Shown one piece after another: positions 12,057 through 22,600 of a DNA stretch of 46,686 nt. This stretch comes from Brachionus plicatilis (lineage: Eukaryota; Rotifera; Eurotatoria; Ploima; Brachionidae): the NCBI GenBank assembly GCA_010279815.1, contig QEOQ01000256.1, positions 410,835 to 457,520 on the forward strand. Reading direction: 5' to 3'. A program made the translations under genes and the position numbers. Each line of letters begins with the position of its first letter. The first letter of the stretch is position 1. The notes beneath the pieces were generated by a model that worked only from the letters and a program-made list of their open reading frames with translations, searched no databases and was not told the DNA's origin.

Positions 12057-12243
12057 ATTGAGAATGTCGCTTGGTTTGTGGTTCCAAGCTAGTCTAAATA
12101 GTAGCCGAGTTCGCAGCCAAATTAAAAGTGCTCGGATGAGTGGCGCTGTTTATGATGAACGTCCCACGTGCTTCTTAGGGGAAGACGCCGTCATAACTAT
12201 GCCGTAAGCCGGTCCCAAGCCCAGGATCAGAAAAGAGGAGGGT
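12057..12243 (+). repeat. GC-rich interspersed repeat, copy 2
   Basis: Direct repeat of 11542-11730, displaced by 515 bp. It continues past the shared part into another GC-richer stretch (to about 12300) that copy 1 lacks, so copy 2 is the longer representative. Near identity of the cores in a fast-drifting AT background implies a recent duplication or insertion, or gene conversion. Confidence 0.75.
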
Positions 12244-12774
12244 GGTGGCAGCCACACTATGTGGTCTTCTACGAGTCTGAAGAAGAGCTGCATTCATAGA
12301 ATATGGACAATTATTTGATAAGAGAACTTCAAAGGGTACCACCTAAAGTTTTTTGCATTTTTCATGGATAGTATCTAGCATAAATTTGGTAAGCAATTGA
12401 CTGTTTGAGAGGTGGAAAGAAATTATTGAGTTTGTTCTAAGAGTGTTTCTTTTAGTTTACTCATTAACTATAATATCAATTTAATTTATATTACCCTTAA
12501 TATTGTGCGCTTTTTAATAAATAATTTTCAAAAAATTAATCAAATTAAATTCGCACTTTTTTTAATTAATTTACTACTAAGCAATAGATTAATTTTAAAT
12601 AATTCGAATAAAAAACACAGAATCTCCTCCCAACCTCGTATACAAATCTTTTAACATGGCGAATATTTTTACTCCTATACAACCATTAAAAAACTGAAAA
12701 GTATTTTTTAAATATAGTTGTGAATTAGAGATAAATCATTTTGATGTTAATTTGATAATGAGCCATTATTAGAC

Positions 12775-12821
12775 ATAGCATGTCAAGTAATGTTTAGCCT
12801 AAACATTACTTGACATGCTAT
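12775..12821. repeat. perfect 47-bp palindrome (hairpin)
   Basis: Arms of 23 bp with a single central base (C at 12798); the left arm starts ATAGCATGTCAAGTAATG and the right arm is its exact complement. Such a perfect structure should be unstable in a genome, so it is either recent or maintained. I find no flanking target duplication. Confidence 0.85.
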
Positions 12822-13251
12822 AAATACGGTATTTATTTATTAAAAATTATTAAGATCATTAGATTAATTAAGTTTTAAAATTTTAAATGATCTTAAAATT
12901 TTATCTGAAACTTCAATTTGCCGAAAATTTAGCATCGTTATAGCTGTATCATGTTTGGTGCATTTTGACCCTTCCTTTCCTATTCTTTTTTCTGCATCAA
13001 CGGCGTTGTAAAATATTTGAAAAATTTCCCAAGTGGGCATTTTTCTTTTCTTCTTTTGGGATTCATGGACTGTTGAAACAAAGGATAAGGTTTAAAAATT
13101 TTTAATTTAAATAAATCTTTATATTTAGGTATAAAAATTGTTCCGCAAAATGTATTTGCTGACACAAAAAAAAAACAGATTTAAATTTAAATTCGTTAAA
13201 AATAAAATTTTGAATTAATTTTGTCATTATAATTCTTTTAATGATTTCAAT

Positions 13252-13296
13252 CTAAGTCCGGACTTAGTTTTTTTTTGGGACTGTTAAACAACTCTG
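13252..13296. mobile_element. truncated hAT-like MITE, right end
   Basis: A 16-bp palindrome CTAAGTCCGGACTTAG at 13252-13267 is followed by GGGACTGTTAAACAACTCTG, which matches the right terminal repeat of the copies at 38688-38802 and 43230-43313. The left terminus is not recognisable, so the copy is truncated or decayed. Confidence 0.5.
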
Positions 13297-14091
13297 CATT
13301 AACTGAAAATAAATTATAATGATAATAATTGTCTAAAAAAAAATTAAAAAAAAAAAAATTTTAAATTAAATTAAGTTTAGTTGGCATCAGGCAAATATTT
13401 TTAAATATGGGTTTGAGGAAATAAATGCATAATTCTAGCACTAAGTTGTTTTAAATTTTTAAAGTAGTACATTGAAAATTTTCCGAGATTAATTCTAATT
13501 TTTTTTTTTTTAATTTATTCCTATTTATTTTTTATAATCCAAATTCCTGCTTAAGAAATGAAAAAGATGTAAGGGGCTTCCGGGTGAGAGTCTAATCGAT
13601 CTTAGTGTCTTTTCATCGACTAACTCTTTTCTTTATTTCGTTAGAAAATAACATCAAAAATTGTTCACAAAAATTTTATTTTAAACAAAATGTAAAAAAA
13701 TGTATGGCGTTGCGAATTTTGAACAAAAAAAATGAGCTTTTCAAAAAAAAAATAGTGGGCACTAAATTAACGAAAAGTTTATTACCGCTGATTTTAAAAG
13801 AAAAAATACTTATTAGCCCAGGGTTAAAATTACAACATTTATTAATATTAATGAAGCTATAAAATAATTATAAACTTTCTAACATTTTAAGCTCATAAAT
13901 GTGAAATTTAAAGAATTCTTAAATCCCATGAGACTAAACAAAAATATTCATAAGCAAATTGGGGTTTTGATCAAAAATAATTTAAAATATTTTAAGTATT
14001 TTATAAATTTTTTTGACTTGATAAAAATTTTTATCACCAAAATTTAGTCTCTGAAAAAATTATGCAATTTAACTTCAATGAATTACTTTTT
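13297..14091. other. AT-rich intergenic region
   Basis: No supported gene. A GC-richer patch at about 13566-13625 contains GGGGCTTCCGGGTGAGAG. A plus-strand open frame running from there to 13862 is Lys/Leu/Ile-rich with no recognisable domain. Confidence 0.45.
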
Positions 14092-14257
14092 CAGTACCAA
14101 ATAAAACTAACTTGTACGCATTTTGTTCTTCGACCCTTCCTCGACTCTTCCTCGACTATTCCTTTCTTCAACTCTTAGGAACGGAAAGGAAAGGAAGAAG
14201 AAGAGTCAAGGAAGAGCCGAGGAAAAGAAATGTACAAGTTAGTTTTAAATTGTACTG
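14092..14257. mobile_element. polypyrimidine/polypurine foldback element (MITE-like)
   Basis: A 166-bp imperfect inverted repeat. Outer ends read CAGTAC and GTACTG; a perfect 16-bp pair TAAAACTAACTTGTAC / GTACAAGTTAGTTTTA lies at 14102-14117 and 14232-14247. Inside, the left half is almost pure pyrimidine (CTTCCTCGAC repeats) and the right half almost pure purine (GGAAAGGAAGAAG), so the strands could form a long hairpin or a triplex. Target duplication is not clear. No coding capacity. Confidence 0.7.
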
Positions 14258-14585
14258 TACAAATAAAAATAAGTTTGGGTGATACAAATACTGGTACATT
14301 CAGGATTAAATTTATTTTGATTTAAATTTATTTTGATATTAAATTTTTGTTTTTGTCTAGAAGACTATTCATTACCTGTATATCCTTATATCCTAAAATT
14401 TATTTTCTTGTCCAAAAATTTTATTTTTTGCTAAAAAAAAAATCATAGTTGAGCAAAAATATTTTTTTTATTATTACTTTATTGCCATAATTTATTACTA
14501 AATATTGTGCTTATTTAATCTAAATTCAAAATTACAATTTTGTGTACAAAAATTTTTTTCATTGCAAAAAATTTTTAATTCAAAA

Positions 14586-14926
14586 TGTTTTGTAGTTGAT
14601 TTAAAAAAAAAATGCAAAGAATACAAAATATCATACCAAGGTACAAAAGCAGATTTGATTAAAAGACTAAAAGATTATATAAAAAAAATGAGTCCGTACC
14701 CCAACCCGAGCCCGAACTCGAATCCGAACCAGAAACAGAGGAAGATGATGAATTTAGTGATGTGCCGATTAATAGACCATCAACTGAAATCGAATCTGAT
14801 GGGGAACTAATTGAGGAAATAAATGAAAATGGCAAACGAGTAAAAGTCAGATTCCAATACAATAGAATACAAGATTTTAAAAATATAAACACTTCATATG
14901 AATTTTTAAAAAACGATTTTTTTTGA
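14586..14926 (+). CDS. last exon of a SAP-domain protein, frameshifted
   Basis: The plus strand encodes a SAP motif (VVDLKKKCKEYKISYQGTKA followed by DLIKRLKDYIKK), the helix-extended-loop-helix fold that binds DNA, often scaffold-attachment regions. A second frame continues with an acidic Glu/Pro tail (ESVPQPEPELESEPETEEDD at its start) and ends in a KRVKVRFQYNR segment and TGA at 14924-14926. The two parts are in different frames and meet at a run of eight A (14681-14688), where one base is missing. This is a homopolymer sequence error, a broken gene or, less likely, frameshifting. A splice acceptor (TTTTGTAG, ending 14595) precedes the domain, so upstream exons are expected but were not found. 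AATAAA at 14937-14942 follows the stop. The gene is convergent with the GPCR 165 bp away. Confidence 0.55.
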
Positions 14927-14936
14927 CAATATATTA

Positions 14937-14942
14937 AATAAA
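14937..14942 (+). promoter_or_regulatory. poly(A) signal of the SAP-domain gene
   Basis: AATAAA 11 bases after the TGA stop of the SAP exon, in the right orientation. Confidence 0.5.
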
Positions 14943-15090
14943 CAGGAGGTTATTAATTAAATATAAATTTTTGGACAATAAATTAAATAATTAATAATAA
15001 TTTTGTGTTTTTTTTTGTTGAGCAATAAACTAATAAATTAGAATATGCAATTAATATTAAGTCTGTCTAGGATATGCCTAAAATATCACT

Positions 15091-16329
15091 TCATGAATAA
15101 CTAAACAATTTTTTGACAGATGAAATTTTTTCCGAATACTTTCTTCTGAATAAAGGGCCAACTAGAAGATAAATTAAAAAACTAATTGAATAATTAAGTA
15201 AAAACAACACTTCAAAAAAATTTAACAGCGACTTTAAAAAATAGGTTCTGTCTAGTGCATCTAATGAAAAAAACAAAGATCTATTTGACATAAAGACGGA
15301 CTTGTTCATGTGCAGATAGAGCAATAGCCAGCAGATAAAATACGGCAAATGCAGCATTATATACCATTTGGATAGCACCACCAGCATGTAAGTTATCTTG
15401 ACTGAGTTAACAGAGTATTTTTTTTTCCGCGGACGCATTGACACCGGAGCCGAGTGTCTGTACTCTCTTAAATTGATCTCAGATCTAGATATGGAGCATT
15501 CCTGACTAGCTCGGTCCACCACATTCAATTCATCTATTTTTCTGTAGTTCAAACACTCTTTTATCCTCAAATACAACACCACTGTAATGACCGATATTAA
15601 CATGCATGGAACCAGAATGGTCAAAATGGCAAACAAAATGTCCATGGTCAATTGAAACTCCAGGTTCTTTTTTTTAATGGAACAGTGCAGCTCTTGATTC
15701 GCATCATGCTCGACCAAATCGTTCACAAACAAAGTGCTTAGATTGACACACAGCGAGACAATGAACAACCATTTGGCCAGTGTTCGATTAAAATAGACCG
15801 AGAACCATTTTTTTCTTGCCAAAGGAAAATAGAGAACAAACAGTCTTTGAATGGTCATCAGGAGCAGAGTGTAGACGGACACAGTTCGGAAAACATTCCG
15901 AAAATAGGGCACTACTCGGCAGAAAAATTTTATTTTGTCCACAAAATTAAAGTTGGACGAGTACATGCCGGTCAGGTTTATCCAAGAGCGGAATGTGAAA
16001 TCAATGTAATGCAAAATGATGACAAATAGATCACTAAGGGACAAGATGAGCAAATAGGTTCGCAAAGATTTGCTCGAATTTTTGTTGAATGATTTGCTTG
16101 AGAAGATAAAAATTGACATTGTGTTGCCGTAAAGACCGATCAGGGCAATCAGAGTCATAAGAATTACATTAGACCATTTGGAGATCAGGTAAAATTGTGC
16201 GATTGATAGGCTAGGTGCATTGGTAAAATTGGAAAATGTAAAAAAGTCTGGTATTTGGTTGGAACTGGATGTGGTGTGGTGAAATCTTGTTGCACGAGGC
16301 TTCAGAATTCCGCTGTAGATGAAGCTCAT
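15091..16329 (-). CDS. rhodopsin-family G protein-coupled receptor (neuropeptide-receptor-like)
   Basis: Single-exon 412-aa seven-helix receptor. The start is the ATG at 16329; an upstream TTG in frame is not a eukaryotic start. Visible class A signatures: TM1 GLYGN (Asn69), TM2 LSLSD (Asp100), Cys127 before TM3 and Cys206 in the second extracellular loop for the conserved disulphide, Pro319 in TM6, and a TM7 LLNYSISFLIYLLVGPLFRR pattern followed by a basic helix-8 region. The TM3 DRY motif is IQR (150-152) and NPxxY is SFLIY (383-387), as in many divergent invertebrate peptide receptors. Helices at roughly 51-77, 88-110, 127-155, 177-195, 218-245, 303-330 and 357-385. An N-glycosylation site (NFT) lies in the N-terminal tail. 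The third loop is long and basic with several Ser (coupling and phosphorylation). The ligand cannot be told; FMRFamide-type or orphan peptide receptors are the nearest in style. Being intronless is common for such expanded receptors. Confidence 0.88.
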   Translation of the reverse strand: MSFIYSGILKPRATRFHHTTSSSNQIPDFFTFSNFTNAPSLSIAQFYLISKWSNVILMTLIALIGLYGNTMSIFIFSSKSFNKNSSKSLRTYLLILSLSDLFVIILHYIDFTFRSWINLTGMYSSNFNFVDKIKFFCRVVPYFRNVFRTVSVYTLLLMTIQRLFVLYFPLARKKWFSVYFNRTLAKWLFIVSLCVNLSTLFVNDLVEHDANQELHCSIKKKNLEFQLTMDILFAILTILVPCMLISVITVVLYLRIKECLNYRKIDELNVVDRASQECSISRSEINLREYRHSAPVSMRPRKKKYSVNSVKITYMLVVLSKWYIMLHLPYFICWLLLYLHMNKSVFMSNRSLFFSLDALDRTYFLKSLLNFFEVLFLLNYSISFLIYLLVGPLFRRKYSEKISSVKKLFSYS

Positions 16330-17402
16330 TTTAATTCTTGGCAAACAAAAAAAGAAAAAAAATTAAAGAGAACATTTTTTTGTTTGAATTAAAAAATTTT
16401 ATCTAAAATAATTAATTATTTTTAATCCTTATTTAAATGAATTAATTTTTGCTAATTAAATATTTTGATGTAATTTAAAAAAAGCTTTAAGTTATTAATT
16501 TGACTATTATTAAGTTCATGTGATTCGGAAAATCATTTTTTTATTCGATAATCAAATTTTAATTTAACTAATGAAAGTGGATTAGCTTTGGAAGATAAGC
16601 TTCCTTTTGGAATAATTATCAAATGTCTTTGCTATTTGTTTTTCAATTATTTTTGCTTGATTTTAAGCTCTGTGAAATCAAGTATCGAGAATATCACACA
16701 GTATTTATGTGATATTTGAATGATTTTGAGCTGAATATTGACTTTTTTTATGGTTTTGATAGGCAAATTTTCTCAAGCATTTTTATTTCATTTATTCAAA
16801 AAATTGGATTAAATTTTTAATAAAACTGCAAAATTTAATTAAAAAAATTATGACTTTTTTATTAGATATTTTTTTTCTTTTGTTTGCATTTAAGTCAATT
16901 GTTTGAATAACAAGCTAGTCGGAATAAAGTTTTTGTGGCTGATGTGCAGATATAAAATAATAATATTTTGAAAAAAAATTATTCCAAATTATGCTATTAA
17001 TAGAGCATCTGTAAAGAGCTCAAAATAATTTTTTTTCAAGTTAAAATAAAAATAAATCAAAAAAAATGATGACATGTTTCCAAGGTCTAAAGCTTGTTCT
17101 TCAGATGAAAAAATAAAGCAACTTTGTTGCGAAAATCTTCGAAAAATGACCGAATTGACTTATGGTTTTTATTTTTATTTCATGGAAATTTTAAACTATA
17201 ATTTTTCATTTAATTCAGAAATTTTTTGATTTTATTTTTTTGAATAATATGATTTTCAAACGTTTTATTGATTAAAAATTATTGATTTGAGAATTAAATC
17301 TAATTGTACAATAATTGTTATTAAAATATAAAGTAAGAATTGTCAGACATATCGTAAATTGCTACAAAAATATAAATTATAAATTATAAACTAGTTATAT
17401 GA
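16330..17402. other. AT-rich upstream region of the GPCR
   Basis: No gene seen. A short inverted repeat AATATCAC/GTGATATT lies at about 16690-16722. Any GPCR promoter should be here, but no element can be recognised with confidence. Confidence 0.4.
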
Positions 17403-17845
17403 TTAAACAAGATAGAGACTAGCTCTCGCGTTTTGGCTGTTGGAATCGTTGCGAAGTTTTCGAAGGAACTTCTGTAAGAAGCTGTTGCGATAAGCAGCCT
17501 TGTTTGCTTTTCTTGTTTGGAAAGGGAAGCGTGCGTTCAAGCGAAGGTTGCGTGGTTAACATGACGTGATGGGATGGTTTGGGTCAGCCAGAATTCTATT
17601 GAGTGTTTGTTCGCAGACATGGTCTATAAACTCGGCGATTGGGAGGAGTTTGTAAGAGCCTGCAGTCTGATCATCGATTCCCATGATTCGCCATAAACGG
17701 GAGTTGAAAGCGTTCATCTCACACTTGGCAGCAGCAGAGGTTGAAGTAAGCATTATGGCACTGTACGTAAAGTGGCTGAGACAATATGCTCAGTATACAC
17801 AAATGAGCATCGGCGTAGACCAGCCATTGAGTTTAAGCTGCTTGA
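17403..17845 (-). pseudogene. C-terminal remnant of a LINE-type reverse transcriptase
   Basis: Minus strand; GC clearly above background. One frame reads LSHFTYSAIMLTSTSAAAKC, then EMNAFNSRLWRIMGIDD, the pattern seen after the RT core of many non-LTR retroelements (hydrophobic Tyr-Ser/Gly-Ala, Leu-Thr, Lys, Asn-Ala-Phe, Arg-Ile-x-Gly-Ile). It continues IAEFIDHVCEQTLNRILADP NHPIT and, past an in-frame TAA at 17558-17556, a basic tail with FQTRKANKAAYRNSFLQKFL up to a stop at 17405-17403. At least one more in-frame stop lies near 17800, so it is dead. No RT catalytic core, endonuclease or 3' tail is recognisable upstream. The clade is uncertain. Confidence 0.65.
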
Positions 17846-17971
17846 GCAAGAACTATATGTTTAAAAGCATTTTTTTATTTATTTAATATTGATCAATAAA
17901 AAATATTTATCTCTTTTGTTGGGTTAAAAAATATTTGATACAATTGCATACAGATAGATTTTACAAACCTT

Positions 17972-18226
17972 TTACCCTAAACAGAGACCACATCTTAACT
18001 TTTTACATTTTTCATAAGTAAAGCTTGATTTTTTCCATTGTACAACTTGGTTTGAATTTTTTTTTGATAAATCAACCTCAGTGTTTGCTAAGTAGTAGGC
18101 TGCATGCTTTTCATATTTTTTCATTATCACTTTCAACAGAGACTTTTGATTAAGTATCATCCGCATTTCTAAAAAGTTGAAGAGCTTGAAGGCAACTTTT
18201 TTTCTAGACAACTCAAAAAAATCCAT
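17972..18226 (-). CDS. small hypothetical ORF, basic
   Basis: 84 codons from ATG (18226). The product is Lys-rich, ends in a CKKLRCGLCLG segment and has no membrane segment or recognisable domain. Composition is less extreme than the A/T background, and it lies just upstream of the LINE remnant on the same strand, so it may be part of that relic or a small host exon. No partner exon found. Confidence 0.25.
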   Translation of the reverse strand: MDFFELSRKKVAFKLFNFLEMRMILNQKSLLKVIMKKYEKHAAYYLANTEVDLSKKNSNQVVQWKKSSFTYEKCKKLRCGLCLG

Positions 18227-19220
18227 TTTATTAGACGAATAATTTAAATTAAATTGAGTTTAAAATTAAAAGAATTATTGACTTTGTCTCAAGTTTATTA
18301 TATAAAAAATCTAAACCTATACAATCTTTTTTTTTTTTGAAAATAAAAATGTTTTGTGTCAAAATTTAAATGATTTTAACATTTTTTTAAAATCAAGTTT
18401 CATAGCAGTCCCATTTAAAGGTTGATAAAAACTTAAATTTCTTAATAAAATCTCTATTTGTTTTTATTATTGATAAATAATAGAAAAATAACGCGTTACA
18501 AAAACAATTACATAATTTTAACAATTCAATTAAATAACGAAGAAAATTTGAAATTCAAATTAAATTTATTATAAAGACTTTTGAGAAAAATCTTTAATTT
18601 TTTTAAGAAAATAAAATTGAATATAAAAAAATTCTCTTAAAAAGTTGCAGCAAAGCAAGTTGCTAAAAACTGATTTGTTGCATTAATTAAAGCTCAAACT
18701 TAAGCAATTTTAACTCAATTATAAAAAATTCTTTTTTAAAGATAAAAAAAATTAATTTTATTTAATATAGAAAGCTTCTGCTCGTAGAAAAAAATTGAGT
18801 AAAAATTTAGGTTCCTTTTTAATCTTGAATTTTAAAATACATAATTAAATTAAGTTTTTCAAGGATTTAAGTGAAATTTTATTTTTTGAAACACTCGAAT
18901 TTTTAAACTCAAAATTTCTTATATAAAATTTAAAAATTATTGCATTAAATTTCAAATCAAAACAGCTTTTAAATCAAGTAGAATTGTCTAATTAATAAAG
19001 GAGATAAATTAAATGATCATTTTTTTTTTAATTTTTGGATTAGTTGTTTTATTAAACGATCAGTACATAAAAATAAAAATGACCAGAAAATAAATAATAA
19101 ACGATTAGTAAATTAAATATAAAAAATCAGTAAAAAAATAAATAAATGATCAGTAGCAATAATTTTTATTTAATTTCTGATTTTTTTAGGATGTTTATTG
19201 TTAAAATCTTGATGTATTTA

Positions 19221-19650
19221 CAAAGTTGTATAAAAATCACAAGTCAAGTGGAAGTCAGGACTTTGACCTGTACAAAAAATTTTAAAAAAACAAGTCAAGA
19301 TTTTTACTAATTTTAAGAATAGAAATAATATATATATAAAAATTATAAGTATTGAATTTTTTAATTCAGGAAAAAATAAATTATTTGTTTAAATTTCTTT
19401 TTCAGTGTAAATATTGAAACATGATTTTTTAAACAATTCTCATAATTTTCATATTCTTTTTGAGTGAATTTATTAATAAAAAACAAAAAAATTTGTGCTT
19501 AGAAAAATTTTAGAAATAAATTAAACAAGATAAAAAATATTAAAAAATTTATAAAAATTCATGATATAAAAAAATGTATGACTTTTAATTTTCATATTTT
19601 TAAGACAAGTGAAAGTCCTGACTTGTTTTTGACTTGTAAAGTCTGTGTAT
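19221..19650. repeat. degenerate AAGTC foldback pair
   Basis: CACAAGTCAAGTGGAAGTCA followed by GGACTTTG at about 19236-19265 is matched in inverse orientation by GACAAGTGAAAGTCCTGACT near 19603-19622. The left edge (CAAAGTTGTATAAAAATCAC) resembles the hAT-like MITE terminus. Either one longer decayed element or two copies in opposite orientation. Overlapping open frames on both strands at 19521-19769 arise from this. Confidence 0.4.
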
Positions 19651-22600
19651 CTATTAAAATTACTTTTGACATCAAAAATTGGTTGATTAAATTGATAATT
19701 AGCTTTAAATCCCCATTTTTTAAAAAAAAGAAACTTCATTATCCACTGATCTTTGCAGGAATTTTTTAATCTCTATTTGGATTTGTGTGTGTACCAAATA
19801 CAAAAATCGTCTGCGAAAAGCAACATTTATGATTTCTTCTAGCCACTCTATTATACAATTTTGAAGCGAAATTGTTCTAAATCAGGCAAATTCGTCAGGT
19901 GGCTTGTCTTTTGTTAATAATCATAATTATTTTTGCTTTTTCCACTGAACAGGTATATAACCAATTTTAATGAAGTTCTAGGATTCAAATAATTTGTGAG
20001 AAGAGTAGCGCAAAAATGTTCAAAAAGGGGTTTTTAATGTCCAAATAGTTGAGCAAAAAAAGTTGGTGACTTTTTTACTTAATTAGTGAATAAAATTAAT
20101 ATAAAGTTATGATTTAATTGAATTAGTGTGAAATTTTTCCTTTTAGGTTATTTTTCTTAAGTAAATATTATAATCTAAATATTTATAATTGTTTATTGAT
20201 TTTATTATTTTATTAAATGAATTAGTTAAAATTTTTTACTTTATTTGTGGTAAATATTATTTGTGCTCTTTTTAAAACCAATTAATTGGCAAGATAAAAA
20301 GAGTATCAACAGAGGATAAAAAGATGTCGCATCAAAACAGTAGGTGTCAAAATAAAATAGGCAACTAAAATTAGTGCCGACTATTTAAGAAGTTTTTTTC
20401 TTGCCCTATAATTTTTTTAAAATTATCTTTTGTATTTGAAAAAAAATATTTAAAAAAGTTTGTATTGGATTTTTTCTTTTTTTCTACGCTTTTCTTCTTT
20501 TAAAAAATGTTTTTTTTTCCTTAAAAACTTAATTTTGGTACGGTGGTGCGGTGGTGGCTTGGGGCTTAGGTGCTCCCCTGCTTTATTGGTTTATCGGGAT
20601 TTAGTAGAATTATTTATGTTTTTTTTAAACTTTTTTATTTAATAGCTAGTACGAAGATTACAAAAGGATAAAGGTATTATTCTTTCCTTTGAGTTTTATT
20701 TTGCTATCGTAAAATTCAGATATAAATTTTGTCAATTTTGTTCCCGTAATGGGCTTTTAGACTAAGAAATTACAAACGTTAATAGGCCTTGAATTGAATT
20801 TTTCTAATAGTTGATGAATTTTTTCATATAAGCGGGTAGTTTTTATTTCTGAATTAATAAAAATATTTGTATTAAGCCTAGTTGCTTAAGCTGACAAATA
20901 GTGTTCATTGCCCAAAATACTAGATTTTCTTGCTGAAAAAAATGTATCGGTATTTTTTCAATGCAACTTTTTCTTTATTAAAATTTTGCTCTCATAAATC
21001 GATTTCTTTATTGATCAAATATAAATATTCATCTTTTAAACTTAAATAAAAGTGATGAACATAGAAATCTAAGGAAAGTTCTTTTTTTCGGTGCAAAATA
21101 AACATAATCCGACCATATGAAAATGTCAATTCCCATCTAGGGATGTAACGGGGGGTGATTATTTTCGTTTGAATAGAGGATGAAGAGTGTTCGTCGTCGT
21201 TGCATCAACTGCAAATTCTGATGAAAATAGTTTTTATTCTAAACAAATTGCTTTACTCAAAATATATTCAAAAATTGACCATGGGAATTTTCATACAATA
21301 CAAAATTTAATTCTTTATAAATGAATGAATGGAATGACGTTAAATATGTTTTAAAAGGTGAAAAAAAAATTAAAAAATTTTTTTATATAACAAAAAATGC
21401 AAAGAATTATTTGGCATTAAATCGATTATTATTAATTAAATTCTATGCTATTTCAGAATTAAAAATTAAATTTTTTGCTATACTTAATTTTCAATTACTT
21501 AAAAAAAAACAGTCTAAACATTTTAGTTATATTTCTTTATAAATCTAAACACCAATTCTAAAATTATTTAAGGAGCGATAAAAAAACTTAACATTTATTT
21601 AAAATGAATTAACAAATTTCCAAAAAAATTAGAAAAGAACCCAATAAGAAAAGATCATATAATTAATCTCAAAATGCTGATATTTTTTTGATCATTGATA
21701 TTTCCTTTGTTAATTAAAATTAATACATATTTTGAACATATTTTTTTTTTTTTTATATCAACTTTTACGTCGCCTTTTGGTGTTATACTTGAATTAAATA
21801 AATAAAATAAATTAAAATTAATTTTTATTAATTGAATTTAGTGAAATTTAGTGAATGCTTCTTGATTTTTAACCTTATTTGATAAAGCATAATCACCAAG
21901 ATAAAAAAACATCTTGTTCTAGAATTTTCTGTGATTCTCCTTTTCTGTTTCCTCTTTTAGAATATTTTCCTGCTCATTTTAAAATATTTTTATCTCTAGA
22001 AAGTCCCATTTTTTTATACCGTTAAAGTCCGGTCGGGTCAATTAGACCTGGCAATCATTTTATTGATTTTTTGGCCAAAAATGGTCTTTTTTTTTAATCT
22101 TTTAAGCCAAATCTTTAAATTTAAAGAATGATCTGAATTCATTTTTTAACTTAAAATTAATTTCTTTTCTAATTTTTAATATTTTCCCCACAATTTTCCT
22201 TATTTACTGTTATGTTTTTTTAATTTATCAATTTTAAATGTAATTGATTAACCGCCTAATGAAAGCTTAAATTTTTCAAATTCAAGACAATTTGTAAAGT
22301 TTATATTTGTTTTAAATTTAATAAATAATGGAGGAAGAGTGCAAACCTCATATACAAATCCTTTAACATAGCGATTCGTAAATTTTTTTCCCTATCTTTT
22401 TAACATGGAAAAAAAAAAATTTTATTTATAGTATGTTAATAAAAAGATCGCAGATAAACAACCAAATAAAAAATTGAACCTTCTAAAGAACTCCTTTTTA
22501 TATTTTAAACACTTTCTAAAAGTGCAAAAACATCTTGATTAAAAAATACTCATGTTATGACCAGCAAACTAAACTTTCATTTCCTATTAGCATGATGCAA

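Noticed and set aside
12980..13165. 61-codon minus-strand frame
   Set aside because: It begins with GTG rather than ATG, has no recognisable domain and no convincing splice partners.
13605..13862. 85-codon plus-strand frame upstream of the SAP exon
   Set aside because: Lys/Leu/Ile-rich low-complexity product. I could not connect it to the SAP exon by a plausible splice.
15847..16029. Plus-strand ORF opposite the GPCR
   Set aside because: Antisense to a well-supported receptor and without motifs.
17683..17886. Plus-strand ORF across the LINE remnant
   Set aside because: Opposite strand of a recognisable reverse transcriptase tail.
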